Below, in pieces: positions 33,123 through 41,245 of a stretch of 64,000 nucleotides of DNA (position 1 is the first letter of the stretch; each line of letters opens with the position of its first letter). This DNA comes from Actinomycetospora sp. NBRC 106378 (GTDB taxonomy: Bacteria > Actinomycetota > Actinomycetes > Mycobacteriales > Pseudonocardiaceae), in the NCBI RefSeq assembly GCF_030269685.1, contig NZ_BSTT01000006.1:62001-126000 (forward strand), given 5' to 3'. The translations under genes were made by a program, and so were the position numbers. The notes under the pieces were generated by a model. It saw nothing but the letters and a program-made list of their open reading frames with translations. It did not search any database and was not told the origin of the DNA.

Positions 33123-33695
33123 TCAGGTGAGTCGGGCGCTGCGGGCGTCGTCGAGGCGGAAGAGGACCTCGGCGGGCAGGGCGGTCAGGTCGAGGGCCTG
33201 CCGGAGCCGGGGCACGGCCTCGGTGTCGATCCGGCGGCGGACGTCGGTGATGTCGGCAGCGTCCTCGGTGCCCACGGTGAGGTAGAGCATCGGGCGGGCG
33301 ACGGTGCCGGCGAGGCGTGCGGAGGCGCGGTGCACGCCGGGGTAGTTCTCGACCTCGTCGACCAGGGGGGCGACGGCGTCCTGGGCGTCGATGCGGGTGG
33401 CGCCCGTGGCAGGGTCGGCCTCGAGGCGCCAGGTGCCGGTCTTGGCGCGGCGCTGGGTCTGGGCGAGCAGCCAGCGCAGCGCGAGCAGCCCGACGATCAC
33501 CGCGATCGCGATCGCGACGTAGGACACCCAGGTCGGCGGGGAGAGCGACGCCGGGGTCAGCGCCTGGTCGGCGGGGATCAGCAGGAGCACGGCGAAGGCG
33601 GTGAGCAGGGTGAACGCGGCGGCGGCGAGCAGGACGATCGCGACGACTAGCAGCAGGGTGCGGTTGAGCCGGGCGGGCCGGTTCGGGCTGGCCAT
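33123..33695 (-). CDS. amaP: AmaP-like membrane anchor protein of the Asp23 system
   Basis: The 190-residue protein has two membrane segments (TLLLVVAIVLLAAAAFTLLT, WVSYVAIAIAVIVGLLALRW) followed by a cytoplasmic domain (VENYPGVHRASARLAG, YLTVGTEDAADITDVRRRID). This is the layout of the alkaline-shock membrane anchor AmaP, which tethers Asp23-type proteins. ATG 33695 with AGGAGGGGC upstream. Last gene of the eight-gene leftward operon headed by an ECF sigma factor. Confidence 0.8.
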   Translation of the reverse strand: MASPNRPARLNRTLLLVVAIVLLAAAAFTLLTAFAVLLLIPADQALTPASLSPPTWVSYVAIAIAVIVGLLALRWLLAQTQRRAKTGTWRLEADPATGATRIDAQDAVAPLVDEVENYPGVHRASARLAGTVARPMLYLTVGTEDAADITDVRRRIDTEAVPRLRQALDLTALPAEVLFRLDDARSARLT

Positions 33696-33706
33696 GACGG
33701 CCCCTC

Positions 33707-34258
33707 CTAGGTGTTCTTGTCGGCGCGGGCGCGGACCCGCACGCGGGGGCGGGCGGCGGGGCCGATCTCGACGATCCGGGTCTCGAGCCGTGTCTGGACC
33801 TCGGCGGGCACGGCGGCGGGGTCGGCGGCGGCGACCGTGACGGTGGCGGTGATGCGTCCGAGGCGGGCGGAGACGTCGGCGGAGGTGACCCCGGGGACGG
33901 CGCCCGCGGTGGTGGCGAGGTCCTTGGTGAGGGTGTTGCGGCGGACGCCGGCGTCGGCGCCGCGGCTGCCGTCGTCGTCGTCGACCAGGGCGCGCAGCGG
34001 CAGCACGGTCGGTGTCCCGGGACGCAGGGCGATGACGAGCAGGATCAGTCCGAGGACGGCGAGCACGATCGCGACGGCGACGGTGCCAGCGCTCGACCAG
34101 CTCTGCGACGAGGTCACCCCGAGCAGCGCGGAGAGCGTGATGAACGGGGTCCGGCCGAGCAGGGACTGCACGACCGCGACGACGACGAGCACGCACACCG
34201 CGAGCATCACCAGCGCGACGATCGTGGCGGGCAGGCTGCGGCGAGGACGGCGGATCAC
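33707..34258 (-). CDS. DUF6286-type membrane protein
   Basis: The 183-residue protein starts with a basic tail and two membrane segments (VALVMLAVCVLVVVAVVQSL, TVAVAIVLAVLGLILLVIAL). A small alpha/beta domain follows (RNTLTKDLATTAGAVPGVTS, ATVTVAAADP) that resembles the Asp23-like domain of DUF6286 proteins. It overlaps the Asp23 gene before it by four bases and lies 11 bp before amaP. It is likely part of the same membrane-linked complex. Confidence 0.75.
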   Translation of the reverse strand: MIRRPRRSLPATIVALVMLAVCVLVVVAVVQSLLGRTPFITLSALLGVTSSQSWSSAGTVAVAIVLAVLGLILLVIALRPGTPTVLPLRALVDDDDGSRGADAGVRRNTLTKDLATTAGAVPGVTSADVSARLGRITATVTVAAADPAAVPAEVQTRLETRIVEIGPAARPRVRVRARADKNT

Positions 34259-34797
34259 GCGATCACCCTCCGGGTCACGGACGTGCCGCGGGTGAGGGCG
34301 GCGACGGAGATGTCGACGCGGGCGACGCTGAGCTCGGTCAGCGCTTCGACCCGGTCGCGGACGTGCGCGCGGACCGCCTCGGTGGTCTCACGCACTGAGG
34401 CGGGGTAGGCGACGGTGAGGCGGACCTCGACGGCAGCGGTCTGGCCGCTGACTCGCGCCGAGGCACGGGGTCGACCGTCGCCGTCGTCGCGCCCGGTCGG
34501 GACGCCGAGCACGCGGCGCGCGGCGCCGCCGACGCCGTCGATCTCGGCGGCTGCGGCGACGGCGACCTTCTCCACCACGACGTCCTCGATCGACAGCGAG
34601 CCGCGCTCGGCGGCCTCGGGAGCGTCGGCGGCGTGCCGGCCGGTACCGGGCGTGGGGGTGTTCGCGGTCGAGGTGACCTTCTCCGTGACCGGCGAGAAGC
34701 CCGCGCGGGTGGGCGGAGCCGTGGAGAACTGCCCGGTCGGAGTGTCGTCGGGCTCGGGGCCCGGGCGGGCGGCGCGAGGGCCGGAGGGGCTGCTCAT
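34255..34797 (-). CDS. Asp23/Gls24 family envelope stress protein
   Basis: The 180-residue protein has a disordered Pro/Thr-rich N-terminus and then the Asp23 domain: LSIEDVVVEKVAVAAAAEID, VGGAARRVLG, AAVEVRLTVAYPASVRETTE, AVRAHVRDRVEALTEL and VARVDISVAAL. Asp23-type proteins coat the membrane through AmaP and are induced by cell-envelope stress. First ATG is at 34797. It overlaps the DUF6286 gene by four bases and follows the DUF2273 gene by 11 bp. Confidence 0.88.
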   Translation of the reverse strand: MSSPSGPRAARPGPEPDDTPTGQFSTAPPTRAGFSPVTEKVTSTANTPTPGTGRHAADAPEAAERGSLSIEDVVVEKVAVAAAAEIDGVGGAARRVLGVPTGRDDGDGRPRASARVSGQTAAVEVRLTVAYPASVRETTEAVRAHVRDRVEALTELSVARVDISVAALTRGTSVTRRVIA

Positions 34798-34808
34798 CGG
34801 GTGGGCCC

Positions 34809-35003
34809 TCAGAGGTTCGAGCCGGACCGGCCGCGGCCGGTGAGGCCGTCGAGGTCGAGCTGGCCGTCGAGGACCCGGCCGATCAGCAGGCCCAGCGCGC
34901 CGAGGACGAGCACGATCAGGAACGCCACGAACCCGCCGAAGGCGGCCGAGACACCCAGGACGAGGCCGACGATCAGGCCGAGGGCGGTGTGGGAGACAGG
35001 CAT
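34809..35003 (-). CDS. DUF2273-type small membrane protein
   Basis: The 64-residue protein has two close hydrophobic segments (ALGLIVGLVLGVSAAFGGFV and FLIVLVLGALGLLIGRVLDG), typical of DUF2273 proteins found with Asp23 genes. The start at ATG 35003 (MPVSHTALG) is preferred to one 39 bases upstream because it matches the small-protein family. The gene lies inside the Asp23 operon and probably acts as a membrane partner. Confidence 0.8.
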   Translation of the reverse strand: MPVSHTALGLIVGLVLGVSAAFGGFVAFLIVLVLGALGLLIGRVLDGQLDLDGLTGRGRSGSNL

Positions 35004-35170
35004 GTCGATCAACTCCGGGAAGAGCGAGAAGGGGCCCACCACGAAGGAGGACGGGAGGGCCAGGACGGATGGAGCGCCGGCCGGAGGCGGAGCGACACAT
35101 CCGGCGGGCCCGGCGAGGGGCCGGGCCCGACGGACGCCCGGGGAGGCCCGGGTCAGCGACCCGCGCCACC

Positions 35171-35234
35171 GGGATCAGGACCGCACGGGATCAGGGCCGC
35201 ACGGGATCGGAGCCGGCCAGGATCAGGGTCTGTC
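35171..35234. repeat. 16-bp tandem repeats inside the Asp23 operon
   Basis: Units of the type GGGATCAGGACCGCAC follow one another at 35171, 35187, 35203 and 35219, the last two more diverged. The array fills the end of the 219-bp gap before the DUF2273 gene and overlaps the end of the preceding gene. It could form a transcript structure that adjusts expression within the operon. Confidence 0.7.
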
Positions 35235-35687
35235 GACCTCGAGGTCGCCGGTGTCGAGGTCATCGAGGCCGATGTGGACCGGCAGGCCGGGGACCAGGGG
35301 GGTGACCGCGGCGCGGATCTGGGCTTCGAGGGTTCGCAGCGGCCCGGGATGACCCACGACCCGCACGGTCACCTCGGTGGCGGTGATCTGGACCCCGGTC
35401 ACCCGACGCCCGGGCAGGTAGGTGCCGACGGTGCCGAAAGGTCCGGCGGAGAGCCGCGACACCGCAGGGCAGGCCAGCACCGCGGCGGCGACGGGCTCGG
35501 CGAGCGCGTCGGTGTCGCGGGCGACCGGCGCGGTGACCGACCCGGCCGGGTCGAACCGGGGTGCGACGTCGACCGGCGGCCCGGGCGGACTCTCGGCCGT
35601 GGGGGGCATCGGGCCCGGCCCGGTCGAGGCCGGGGCAATGCCCCCGTCCCCGGGAAGGGGGGTCCCGCCGGAGCGCGGGGAGGTCAC
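35223..35687 (-). CDS. Asp23-like hypothetical protein
   Basis: The 154-residue protein has a Pro/Gly-rich first third and then a small alpha/beta domain: LAEPVAAAVLACPAVSRLSA, GVQITATEVTVRVVGHPGPL, RTLEAQIRAAVTPLVPG and PVHIGLDDLD. The pattern of an N-terminal helix, strand, helix and strand resembles a reduced Asp23 domain, though it is too diverged to be sure. The start overlaps the stop of the Asp23 gene upstream, so it belongs to the operon. Confidence 0.65.
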   Translation of the reverse strand: MTSPRSGGTPLPGDGGIAPASTGPGPMPPTAESPPGPPVDVAPRFDPAGSVTAPVARDTDALAEPVAAAVLACPAVSRLSAGPFGTVGTYLPGRRVTGVQITATEVTVRVVGHPGPLRTLEAQIRAAVTPLVPGLPVHIGLDDLDTGDLEVDRP

Positions 35688-36202
35688 TGAACGCGGTTGG
35701 TGGGACGCGCAGGAGCCTGGTCGTCGGCGGCGTCGTCGTCCGCGGAGGGCAGGTGCAGGTCGACGACGTTGATGTTGACCTCGACGACCTGCAGACCGGT
35801 CATCTGCTCGACCGCGCCGATGACGTTGCGGCGGATGGCACGGGCGAGCTCGGAGATCGCGACGCCGTACTCGACCACGATCGTGAGGTCGATCGCGGCC
35901 TGGCGCTCGCCGACCTCGACCGACACGCCCTGGGTACTCGACGCGCGGCCGCCAGGGATGCGCTCGGTGATCGCACCGAAGGCGCGGGCGGCGCCGCCGC
36001 CGAAGCCGTGCACGCCGGGGACCTCTCGGGCAGCGATGCCGGCCACCTTGGAGACCACGGCGTCGGAGATGGTGGTCTTGCCCTGCGCGCTGTCCAGCCC
36101 GCCTCCGGCGGCGGGGGACGCTGCGAGCGCCGACCCGCCGGCCGGCCCGGTGGTCCCCGCGCTGGAGGCGCTGGCGGGGGTGGAGGTGGTGGGGACGGTC
36201 AT
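35684..36202 (-). CDS. Asp23/Gls24 family envelope stress protein
   Basis: The 172-residue protein carries an Ala/Ser/Gly-rich lead and a clear Asp23 domain: TTISDAVVSKVAGIAAREVP, GVHGFGGGAARAFGAI, GERQAAIDLTIVVEYGVAI, ELARAIRRNVIGAVEQMTG and EVNINVVDLHLP, with an acidic tail. It is the most typical of the Asp23 proteins here. ATG 36202 is preceded by GGAG. It overlaps the next operon gene by four bases. Confidence 0.9.
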   Translation of the reverse strand: MTVPTTSTPASASSAGTTGPAGGSALAASPAAGGGLDSAQGKTTISDAVVSKVAGIAAREVPGVHGFGGGAARAFGAITERIPGGRASSTQGVSVEVGERQAAIDLTIVVEYGVAISELARAIRRNVIGAVEQMTGLQVVEVNINVVDLHLPSADDDAADDQAPARPTNRVQ

Positions 36203-36345
36203 GGAGAACTCCTCGCGCGATGTCGTCTGGGCCGACGTCCCCGAGGGCCGGGGGCGCCGGCGACCGGTGCGCACTGCGTTCCGGTCGACCTGCGGTTGGA
36301 CCCGCCCGGCCGAGGATCCTCTCGGTCCGTCTCGGGTGACCCCGT

Positions 36346-36981
36346 TCACATCGGCCGGTGGTCCTGGCCGTCGTGATCGGTGGGGGTGGGGAAGACGTCG
36401 GTGATGGCGACGTCGACGGTGACGACCTCGAGGCCGGTCTGGGCGGCGACCTCGGCGGCGACCCGGGCGCGGAGGTGCTCGGCGAGGCGTTGCATGTCGT
36501 GGCCGTACTCGGCGGCCACGGTCAGCTCGAGCGCGACGCTCTGCCCGCTGATCCCGGCGGCGACCGTGGACGGGGTGGGGTCGATGACCCTGCCGAGGGC
36601 GCCGAGGGCCATCCGGACCCCGGCGCTGGTGCGGGCGGCGCGCCCGGCGACGGCGACCACGGCGCGCGCCGCGACCAGGAACGAGTCCGTCTCGTCGGCG
36701 ACCCGGCCGTAGCCGGCCGGACCGGCCTGCTCGCGGATGGTGGCCAGCGCCCGGTCGAACAGCCCGGGCGGGGCATGGACCTCGGTGGCGGCGAGCTCGT
36801 CGAACGGCGCCCACAGTCGCGAGTACTCGGCGAGGGTGGCCTGGCAGTGCGGGCACTGACGCTGGTGGTCGTCGCGCTCGGCGCCGCGACCCTCGGCGAT
36901 CTGCTCGAGCAGCGCGTCGGGGTCGGCCCCGCACGCCAGCCGCTCCGGCGGCTCGTTCCCGGTGGCACCGGTGCGGGTCAT
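36346..36981 (-). CDS. Zinc-finger anti-sigma domain fused to Asp23 domain
   Basis: Residues 15-60 hold an anti-sigma-type zinc finger: His39-x3-Cys43-x2-Cys46 (DHQRQCPHC), with a flanking helix, as in ZAS/HC2 anti-sigma factors. After a helical linker, residues 95-200 form an Asp23 domain (LVAARAVVAVAGRAARTSAG, QSVALELTVAAEYGHDMQRL, GLEVVTVDVAITDV). The start overlaps the ECF sigma factor stop by four bases, the classic position for a cognate anti-sigma factor. It has no membrane segment, so it may be held at the membrane through the Asp23-AmaP complex; that is inference. Confidence 0.82.
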   Translation of the reverse strand: MTRTGATGNEPPERLACGADPDALLEQIAEGRGAERDDHQRQCPHCQATLAEYSRLWAPFDELAATEVHAPPGLFDRALATIREQAGPAGYGRVADETDSFLVAARAVVAVAGRAARTSAGVRMALGALGRVIDPTPSTVAAGISGQSVALELTVAAEYGHDMQRLAEHLRARVAAEVAAQTGLEVVTVDVAITDVFPTPTDHDGQDHRPM

Positions 36982-37694
36982 GTCCAGTCCTTCATCGCGG
37001 CGAGCAGGTTGCGTCGGCCGCGCTCGAGGCGACTGCGCAGGGCGGGCTCGCTGATGTTGGCGACGATCGCGGCCTCCCGATAGGACATTCCCTCGATCTG
37101 GCAGAGCACCACTGCTGCCCGCTGCTCGGCGGGCAGCGCCGCCAGCGAGCGCGTCGCGGCGTCCAGGCGTGCGGCGTCCTCGACCCGCTGGGCCGGCCCG
37201 GTGGTGCGGGGGTGGTCCTGATCGAGCAGCTCGCTCGTGCCACGCGTGGGCACGCGGCGGGCGCGTTGGAGGTTGAGGCTGCGGTTGATCACGATTCGAT
37301 GGAGCCAGGTCGAGAACGTCGAGGAGCCTGTGAAGGTGACCAGGGCCCGCCACAGCTGCACCGCGACGTCCTGGGCGACATCCGCGGCGTCGGCGGGGTC
37401 ACCGGTGATCCGCAGCGCGATCCGGTAGATGCGGTCCTGATGGCGACGCAGCAGCACCTCGAAGGCCTGCCCGGAGAACGTGGACCCCGAGGTCGCCTCA
37501 CGGATCAGCCAGTCATCGGCCGCGTCGTCCCAACGGGGAGCACCGGGCCTGCGTGCCGCCACCGGTGGTGAGGAGCGTCCCGTGCCGGGCGTGGACGCCG
37601 ATGCGGTCTCGGCTGTGGGGGGTCCGGCGCCGGCCGGGTAGCGGGCGGACTCCTGCGCCGGTGGTGGCCTCTCGGCTGACACGGTCGGTCCCAC
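36978..37694 (-). CDS. ECF-type sigma factor
   Basis: The 238-residue protein has a Pro/Ser-rich lead, then sigma region 2 (FEVLLRRHQDRIYRIALRIT, DAADVAQDVAVQLWRAL, TFSTWLHRIVINRSLNLQRA). Region 4 follows (AALPAEQRAAVVLCQIEGMS, YREAAIVANISEPALRSRLE, RGRRNLLAAM). It heads the Asp23 operon and overlaps the fused anti-sigma gene. Likely role is to direct RNA polymerase to envelope-stress genes, including its own operon, when released. Confidence 0.92.
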   Translation of the reverse strand: MGPTVSAERPPPAQESARYPAGAGPPTAETASASTPGTGRSSPPVAARRPGAPRWDDAADDWLIREATSGSTFSGQAFEVLLRRHQDRIYRIALRITGDPADAADVAQDVAVQLWRALVTFTGSSTFSTWLHRIVINRSLNLQRARRVPTRGTSELLDQDHPRTTGPAQRVEDAARLDAATRSLAALPAEQRAAVVLCQIEGMSYREAAIVANISEPALRSRLERGRRNLLAAMKDWT

Positions 37695-37891
37695 CCCCGG
37701 GGCGCTGTGGTCGCGATGCGCCGAGGAAGTCCCCGAAGCGAGGACCCGATACCCCGACGACCCGGATCGGAAGCGCCCCGCCGCCCGGCACTCGAGGTAT
37801 GAGCCAGGTCAGCCGTGACGGGCGGGAGAGTTCGCAGTGGACGGTCGCTGCCCGCGGGTGCGGGCGGGCGTGCAGATCCCCAGGTGTTGCA

Positions 37892-39709
37892 CTACACGAA
37901 CCGGACCGCCAGCACGACGATGTCGTCGCCGGCATCGCGACCGAACCCGTCGAGCACGGCATCAACGAGGGCGTCCGGACCTGAGCCTGCGTGTCGGGCC
38001 AACACCGCGCGGAGTTCGCCGGTGCGCTCGTCGACGTCGACACCACGCCGTTCCACGATGCCGTCGGTGTAGAGGACGAGGGTGGCTCCGACCGGGACGG
38101 TCAGCTCCAGGTCCTGACGGTCCTCGGTCGAGCCGCGTGGCAGGCCGAACAGTCGGCCGTGTCCGTCGAGCAGCCGGGTGGTCCCGTCGGGGTACACCAG
38201 CAGCGGTTCAGGGTGCCCCGCGTTGATCCACGTCATCGCCCATTGCCTCGGGTCGCTGGGGCGAAGACACGCCACCACCGCGGTGCCCGCGGCACCGAGC
38301 CCGGTCCCGTCGTTCGCGGTCTCGAACCGGGACATGATCGTCGACGGCCGACGGGACGTGCTGTCCCAGGCACTCTGGCGCAGCATCGACCGCACCTGGC
38401 CCATGTCGATCGCGGCATCGAGCGCGTGTCCCACGATGTCGCCGACCGACACCACCACGACCGGGTCGCCGGGTCCGGTGTCGTCGGAGAAGGCGAGGAC
38501 GTCGTACCAGTCGCCGCCGACGTACTCGCGGTCGTCCGCGGGCACGTACCTGGCCGCGAGCTGCAGGCCCGGTACCTCCGGGAGCGTGGTCAACATCGCC
38601 TGTTGCATCTGGCGGGCCACGCTCACCCGGTGTTGGACCCACCCGACGTGGTCGAAGGCCTGCGCGGTGTACAGCGCGACGGTGTTGACCAGCAGCAGAT
38701 CCGCCGGAGTGAACCGCCGAGGTCCCGTCCACCCGAGCATCAGGACACCCAGCACGCCGCGGGTGTCCGACACCGGTGCTGCCGCCACCGCCCCGAGGCC
38801 GAGCGCTCGCGTCGACCGCGGGAGCAGCGCCTCGTAGCCGTCCTCGGTCGACCACGTCACGATCCGTTGCTCGGTAACCGCCCGACGCGGGGGTGCCTGC
38901 GCGTCGTCCTCCAGGTCCGCCCAGGCCCGGTCCGCGCCGGTCCGCTCCGTGCCCGGCGCCACGAGCAGCTGGAGATCGCCGTCGCGGACGGCGAAGAGCG
39001 CGACGTGTTCGGCGCCCAGGACGCCACCGGCCAGGTCGACCAGCCCGGCTCGGACCTGTTCGACGGAGGTGCTGTCCCCGACCGACCGGGACACCTCGAG
39101 AAGGGTCTGCGAGCGCTCGAAGGACTCCCGCAGGGAGAGCTCCAGACGATCCCGGTCGGCCCGCTCCCGCTCGGCGTCCCGACGAGCCAGCCGCAGCCGG
39201 AGCTCGGTCGAACACGCAGAGGCCAGATCGTGCAGGATCTCGAGCTCGTCGGCGCCCCAGCGACGGGGGTCGTGGTCGATCGCGCAGAGCGAGCCGAGGA
39301 CGTGGCCCGCCTCGTCCGTGAGCGGTATCCCGGCATACGCCACCACCCCGAGATCGGGGATCGCCAGGTTGGAGGCCACCAGCGGGTCTGCCCGGGCGTC
39401 GTCGATGACGAGCGGGCGCCCGGTGGCGACGACGTGTTGGCAGAACGAGTGCGTCAACGGTGTCCGCCGCGAACTCGCGAACGGCTCGACGAGCCCGACG
39501 GCACCGGGGAAGACCTGCTCGTCGAGACGGACCAGGGAGACCAGGGCCACCGGCACCCGCATCCACCGTCGCACGCGCTCGGCGAACCATTCCATGGCGG
39601 GATCGGAGCGCGCGTCGAGTCCGGCCTCCGACAAGACGATCAGACGCTGGGGATCGGTGACTCCACCGCACGTAGCCGCACCGGCGTCCTGCGCGTAGTC
39701 CTCGGCCAC
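37892..39709 (-). CDS. GAF-GAF-SpoIIE (PP2C-type) phosphatase
   Basis: The 605-residue protein has a first GAF domain (RVPVALVSLVRLDEQVFPGA, SFCQHVVATGRPLVIDDARA, GIPLTDEAGHVLGSLCAIDH) and a coiled linker (RRDAERERADRDRLELSLRE). A second GAF-like domain and a SpoIIE phosphatase domain follow: YVPADDREYVGGDWYDVLAF (metal Asp), VVVSVGDIVGHALDAAIDMG, WINAGHPEPLLVYPDG, TLVLYTDGIVERRG and AGDDIVVLAVRFV. It would dephosphorylate an anti-anti-sigma protein in response to a small ligand or redox/light signal. GTG 39709 follows GAGGGGGGA. It lies upstream of the sigma/Asp23 operon on the same strand, so both may serve envelope stress. Confidence 0.9.
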   Translation of the reverse strand: MAEDYAQDAGAATCGGVTDPQRLIVLSEAGLDARSDPAMEWFAERVRRWMRVPVALVSLVRLDEQVFPGAVGLVEPFASSRRTPLTHSFCQHVVATGRPLVIDDARADPLVASNLAIPDLGVVAYAGIPLTDEAGHVLGSLCAIDHDPRRWGADELEILHDLASACSTELRLRLARRDAERERADRDRLELSLRESFERSQTLLEVSRSVGDSTSVEQVRAGLVDLAGGVLGAEHVALFAVRDGDLQLLVAPGTERTGADRAWADLEDDAQAPPRRAVTEQRIVTWSTEDGYEALLPRSTRALGLGAVAAAPVSDTRGVLGVLMLGWTGPRRFTPADLLLVNTVALYTAQAFDHVGWVQHRVSVARQMQQAMLTTLPEVPGLQLAARYVPADDREYVGGDWYDVLAFSDDTGPGDPVVVVSVGDIVGHALDAAIDMGQVRSMLRQSAWDSTSRRPSTIMSRFETANDGTGLGAAGTAVVACLRPSDPRQWAMTWINAGHPEPLLVYPDGTTRLLDGHGRLFGLPRGSTEDRQDLELTVPVGATLVLYTDGIVERRGVDVDERTGELRAVLARHAGSGPDALVDAVLDGFGRDAGDDIVVLAVRFV

Positions 39710-39984
39710 CGTCCCCCCTCTGCGATCACCACGCCGCTGACTCCCCGCAGCAGCTGGATCCTCGCATTGTCCCTCCGGCGCACCGGGTGGACAACGACCG
39801 TAGCCGGGCTCCCCGATCCGCGACGACCGCCACGACAGTCGAGGGAGAGGACGACTGCTCGTCCCGCTCGGGATGACGATCCAAACCCACCGCGCGCCGA
39901 TCCTCCTGCCCGCCCTCGCCCGACATGGCGGCCACCGAGTCGTGCTGATCCGACGAACCACGGGTGCGGAGCGTGACCGGCGGC

Positions 39985-40277
39985 AAGGCCGGGCACGACG
40001 AAGGAGAGCAGGGGAAGTGTTCTACGCCCCCTCCCAGCTCGAGCCCCTCGACGAATTCACCGTCACCTGCGGCAACGGCCGGGTGATCACCTACGAGGTC
40101 AACGTCGTGCGGCAGTACCCCAGGAACGCTTTCCCGAGACGTCTACGGCCCACCACGCACCCGGAGATGCACCTGATCACCCGCGGCGGGCCCGTCGACG
40201 ACAGGGCACGCTCCCATCGTGACAACACCGTCGTCTACGCCAACCAGACCGACCCGTTGTCCTCCTCGCGACGGTGA
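39985..40277 (+). pseudogene. Dead class E sortase remnant
   Basis: The frame reads VFYAPSQLEPLDEFTVTCGN, GRVITYEVNVVRQYP, THPEMHLITRGGPVDDRARS and HRDNTVVYANQT, the C-terminal half of a class E sortase. The catalytic TLxTC cysteine is Arg here (LITRGG, a TGC to CGC change). Between QYPRNAFP and PTTHPEM two indels scramble the usual VYGP. The His-bearing part is out of frame just upstream (AGHDEGEQG). The N-terminal membrane segment is absent. Intact relatives join proteins to the cell wall. Confidence 0.75.
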
Positions 40278-40557
40278 GCCTGTGAAGCGGTCCATACCCG
40301 ACGCCGTCCATCAGCGACGCCCCTCCGGCACGGCCACGACCCCAGCGATCGTGACGCCGGGGTTCGACACCTGTTCCGAGCGCACGCACTAAATCGCGCG
40401 CTATGTCAGCTCTCCGGGGTACGCCTCACCGCTATCGCGACAATTCCTGCCACCGAGAACGCTCACATTAAACGATTGTCGGCAACCTAACGCTGACACA
40501 ATCTAAGTTATCGGATCGTCATTCGTACTGGTCACACGGCTACTCCGTTGGATTATG
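40278..40557. promoter_or_regulatory. AT-richer intergenic region with inverted repeat
   Basis: This gap is clearly lower in GC than its surroundings. GATTGT at 40474-40479 faces ACAATC at 40498-40503 with 18 bp between, giving a possible operator or hairpin. It lies past the end of the leftward LDI cluster, so a terminator is possible, but no U-tract follows. Confidence 0.35.
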
Positions 40558-40746
40558 TCAGAAGCGGTGCTCGATCACCCACCATTCCTCGAGGGCGATG
40601 CACCTCAAGCCTGGTGCGTGTTCGCCCGCCTCGCGTGCGCGACCCAGGAGCTCATCGGCGTGATCGGCGACCGGTAATCCGTCCTCGTCCTGATCGAGCT
40701 GGGCGTATGGGCCCGAAGCCGCCCCGGGTGCCGGTGCGGGGGTCAC
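40558..40746 (-). CDS. Small hypothetical protein
   Basis: A 62-residue frame on the strand of the LDI cluster, 66 bp after the DsrE gene. It reads YAQLDQDEDGLPVADHADEL, LGRAREAGEHAPGLRC and IALEEWWVIEHRF, with ordinary acidic/hydrophobic balance. This looks more like a real small protein than shadow coding. No family recognised. Its position suggests it is the last gene of the leftward operon. Confidence 0.45.
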   Translation of the reverse strand: MTPAPAPGAASGPYAQLDQDEDGLPVADHADELLGRAREAGEHAPGLRCIALEEWWVIEHRF

Positions 40747-40812
40747 GTCCCCGCCCCCACGGGCATCGGGCGAGGAATTCTCCGAGCCCGGGGGCCACCG
40801 GTCAACGAGAAG

Positions 40813-41181
40813 TCACAGCGTGATGATGTGGTCCGGGGGGTTTCCGGCCAACGCCGCGTAGAGGTCCGGGAAGCAGTCCACCTCGACGCCCGGGACGGTC
40901 CCGGTCGACGAGCAGCTCCCGGGCTCGCCCTGGGCGAGCCCGCGCTCGAGGGCGCACCGGTCGCACAGCATCAGCAGGATGTTCTGGTCGGCGGCCACGG
41001 TGGCCATGCGTTCACCCAGCGGGTCCCCGGAGCGCAGGACGTAGGTGTTGTCGTCGAAGAACATCATCCCGACGACCTCGGCGCCGTGCCGGTCCTCCTC
41101 GAGCTGGGGCAGGATCATCTGCCCGAGCTTGTAGCTGGCGGTGTGACCGGACGTGGAGAAAACGTAGGCGACCTTCATCAT
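40813..41181 (-). CDS. DsrE/DsrF-like family protein
   Basis: The 122-residue protein shows the DsrE fold: MKVAYVFSTSGHTASYKLGQ, HGAEVVGMMFFDDNTYVLRS, GERMATVAADQNILLMLCDR, then CALERGLAQGE. The CDRCA pair lies at the position where sulfur-carrying Cys occurs in the family. The C-terminal VDCFPDLYAALAGNPPDHII closes the fold. DsrE-like proteins carry or relay sulfur or act as small partners. The start is at one of two adjacent ATG codons, after GAGAGGA. It lies 64 bp downstream of the amidohydrolase gene. Confidence 0.8.
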   Translation of the reverse strand: MMKVAYVFSTSGHTASYKLGQMILPQLEEDRHGAEVVGMMFFDDNTYVLRSGDPLGERMATVAADQNILLMLCDRCALERGLAQGEPGSCSSTGTVPGVEVDCFPDLYAALAGNPPDHIITL

Positions 41182-41245
41182 CTGTCCTCTCGTCGCTGAG
41201 ATCGGGGCTGGGCAACGCCGGCTCGGACGCCGGCCTATCGGGGCG

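Noticed and set aside
37991..39976. 661-residue plus-strand frame opposite the SpoIIE phosphatase
   Set aside because: Antisense shadow; the phosphatase frame has GAF and SpoIIE motifs from end to end.
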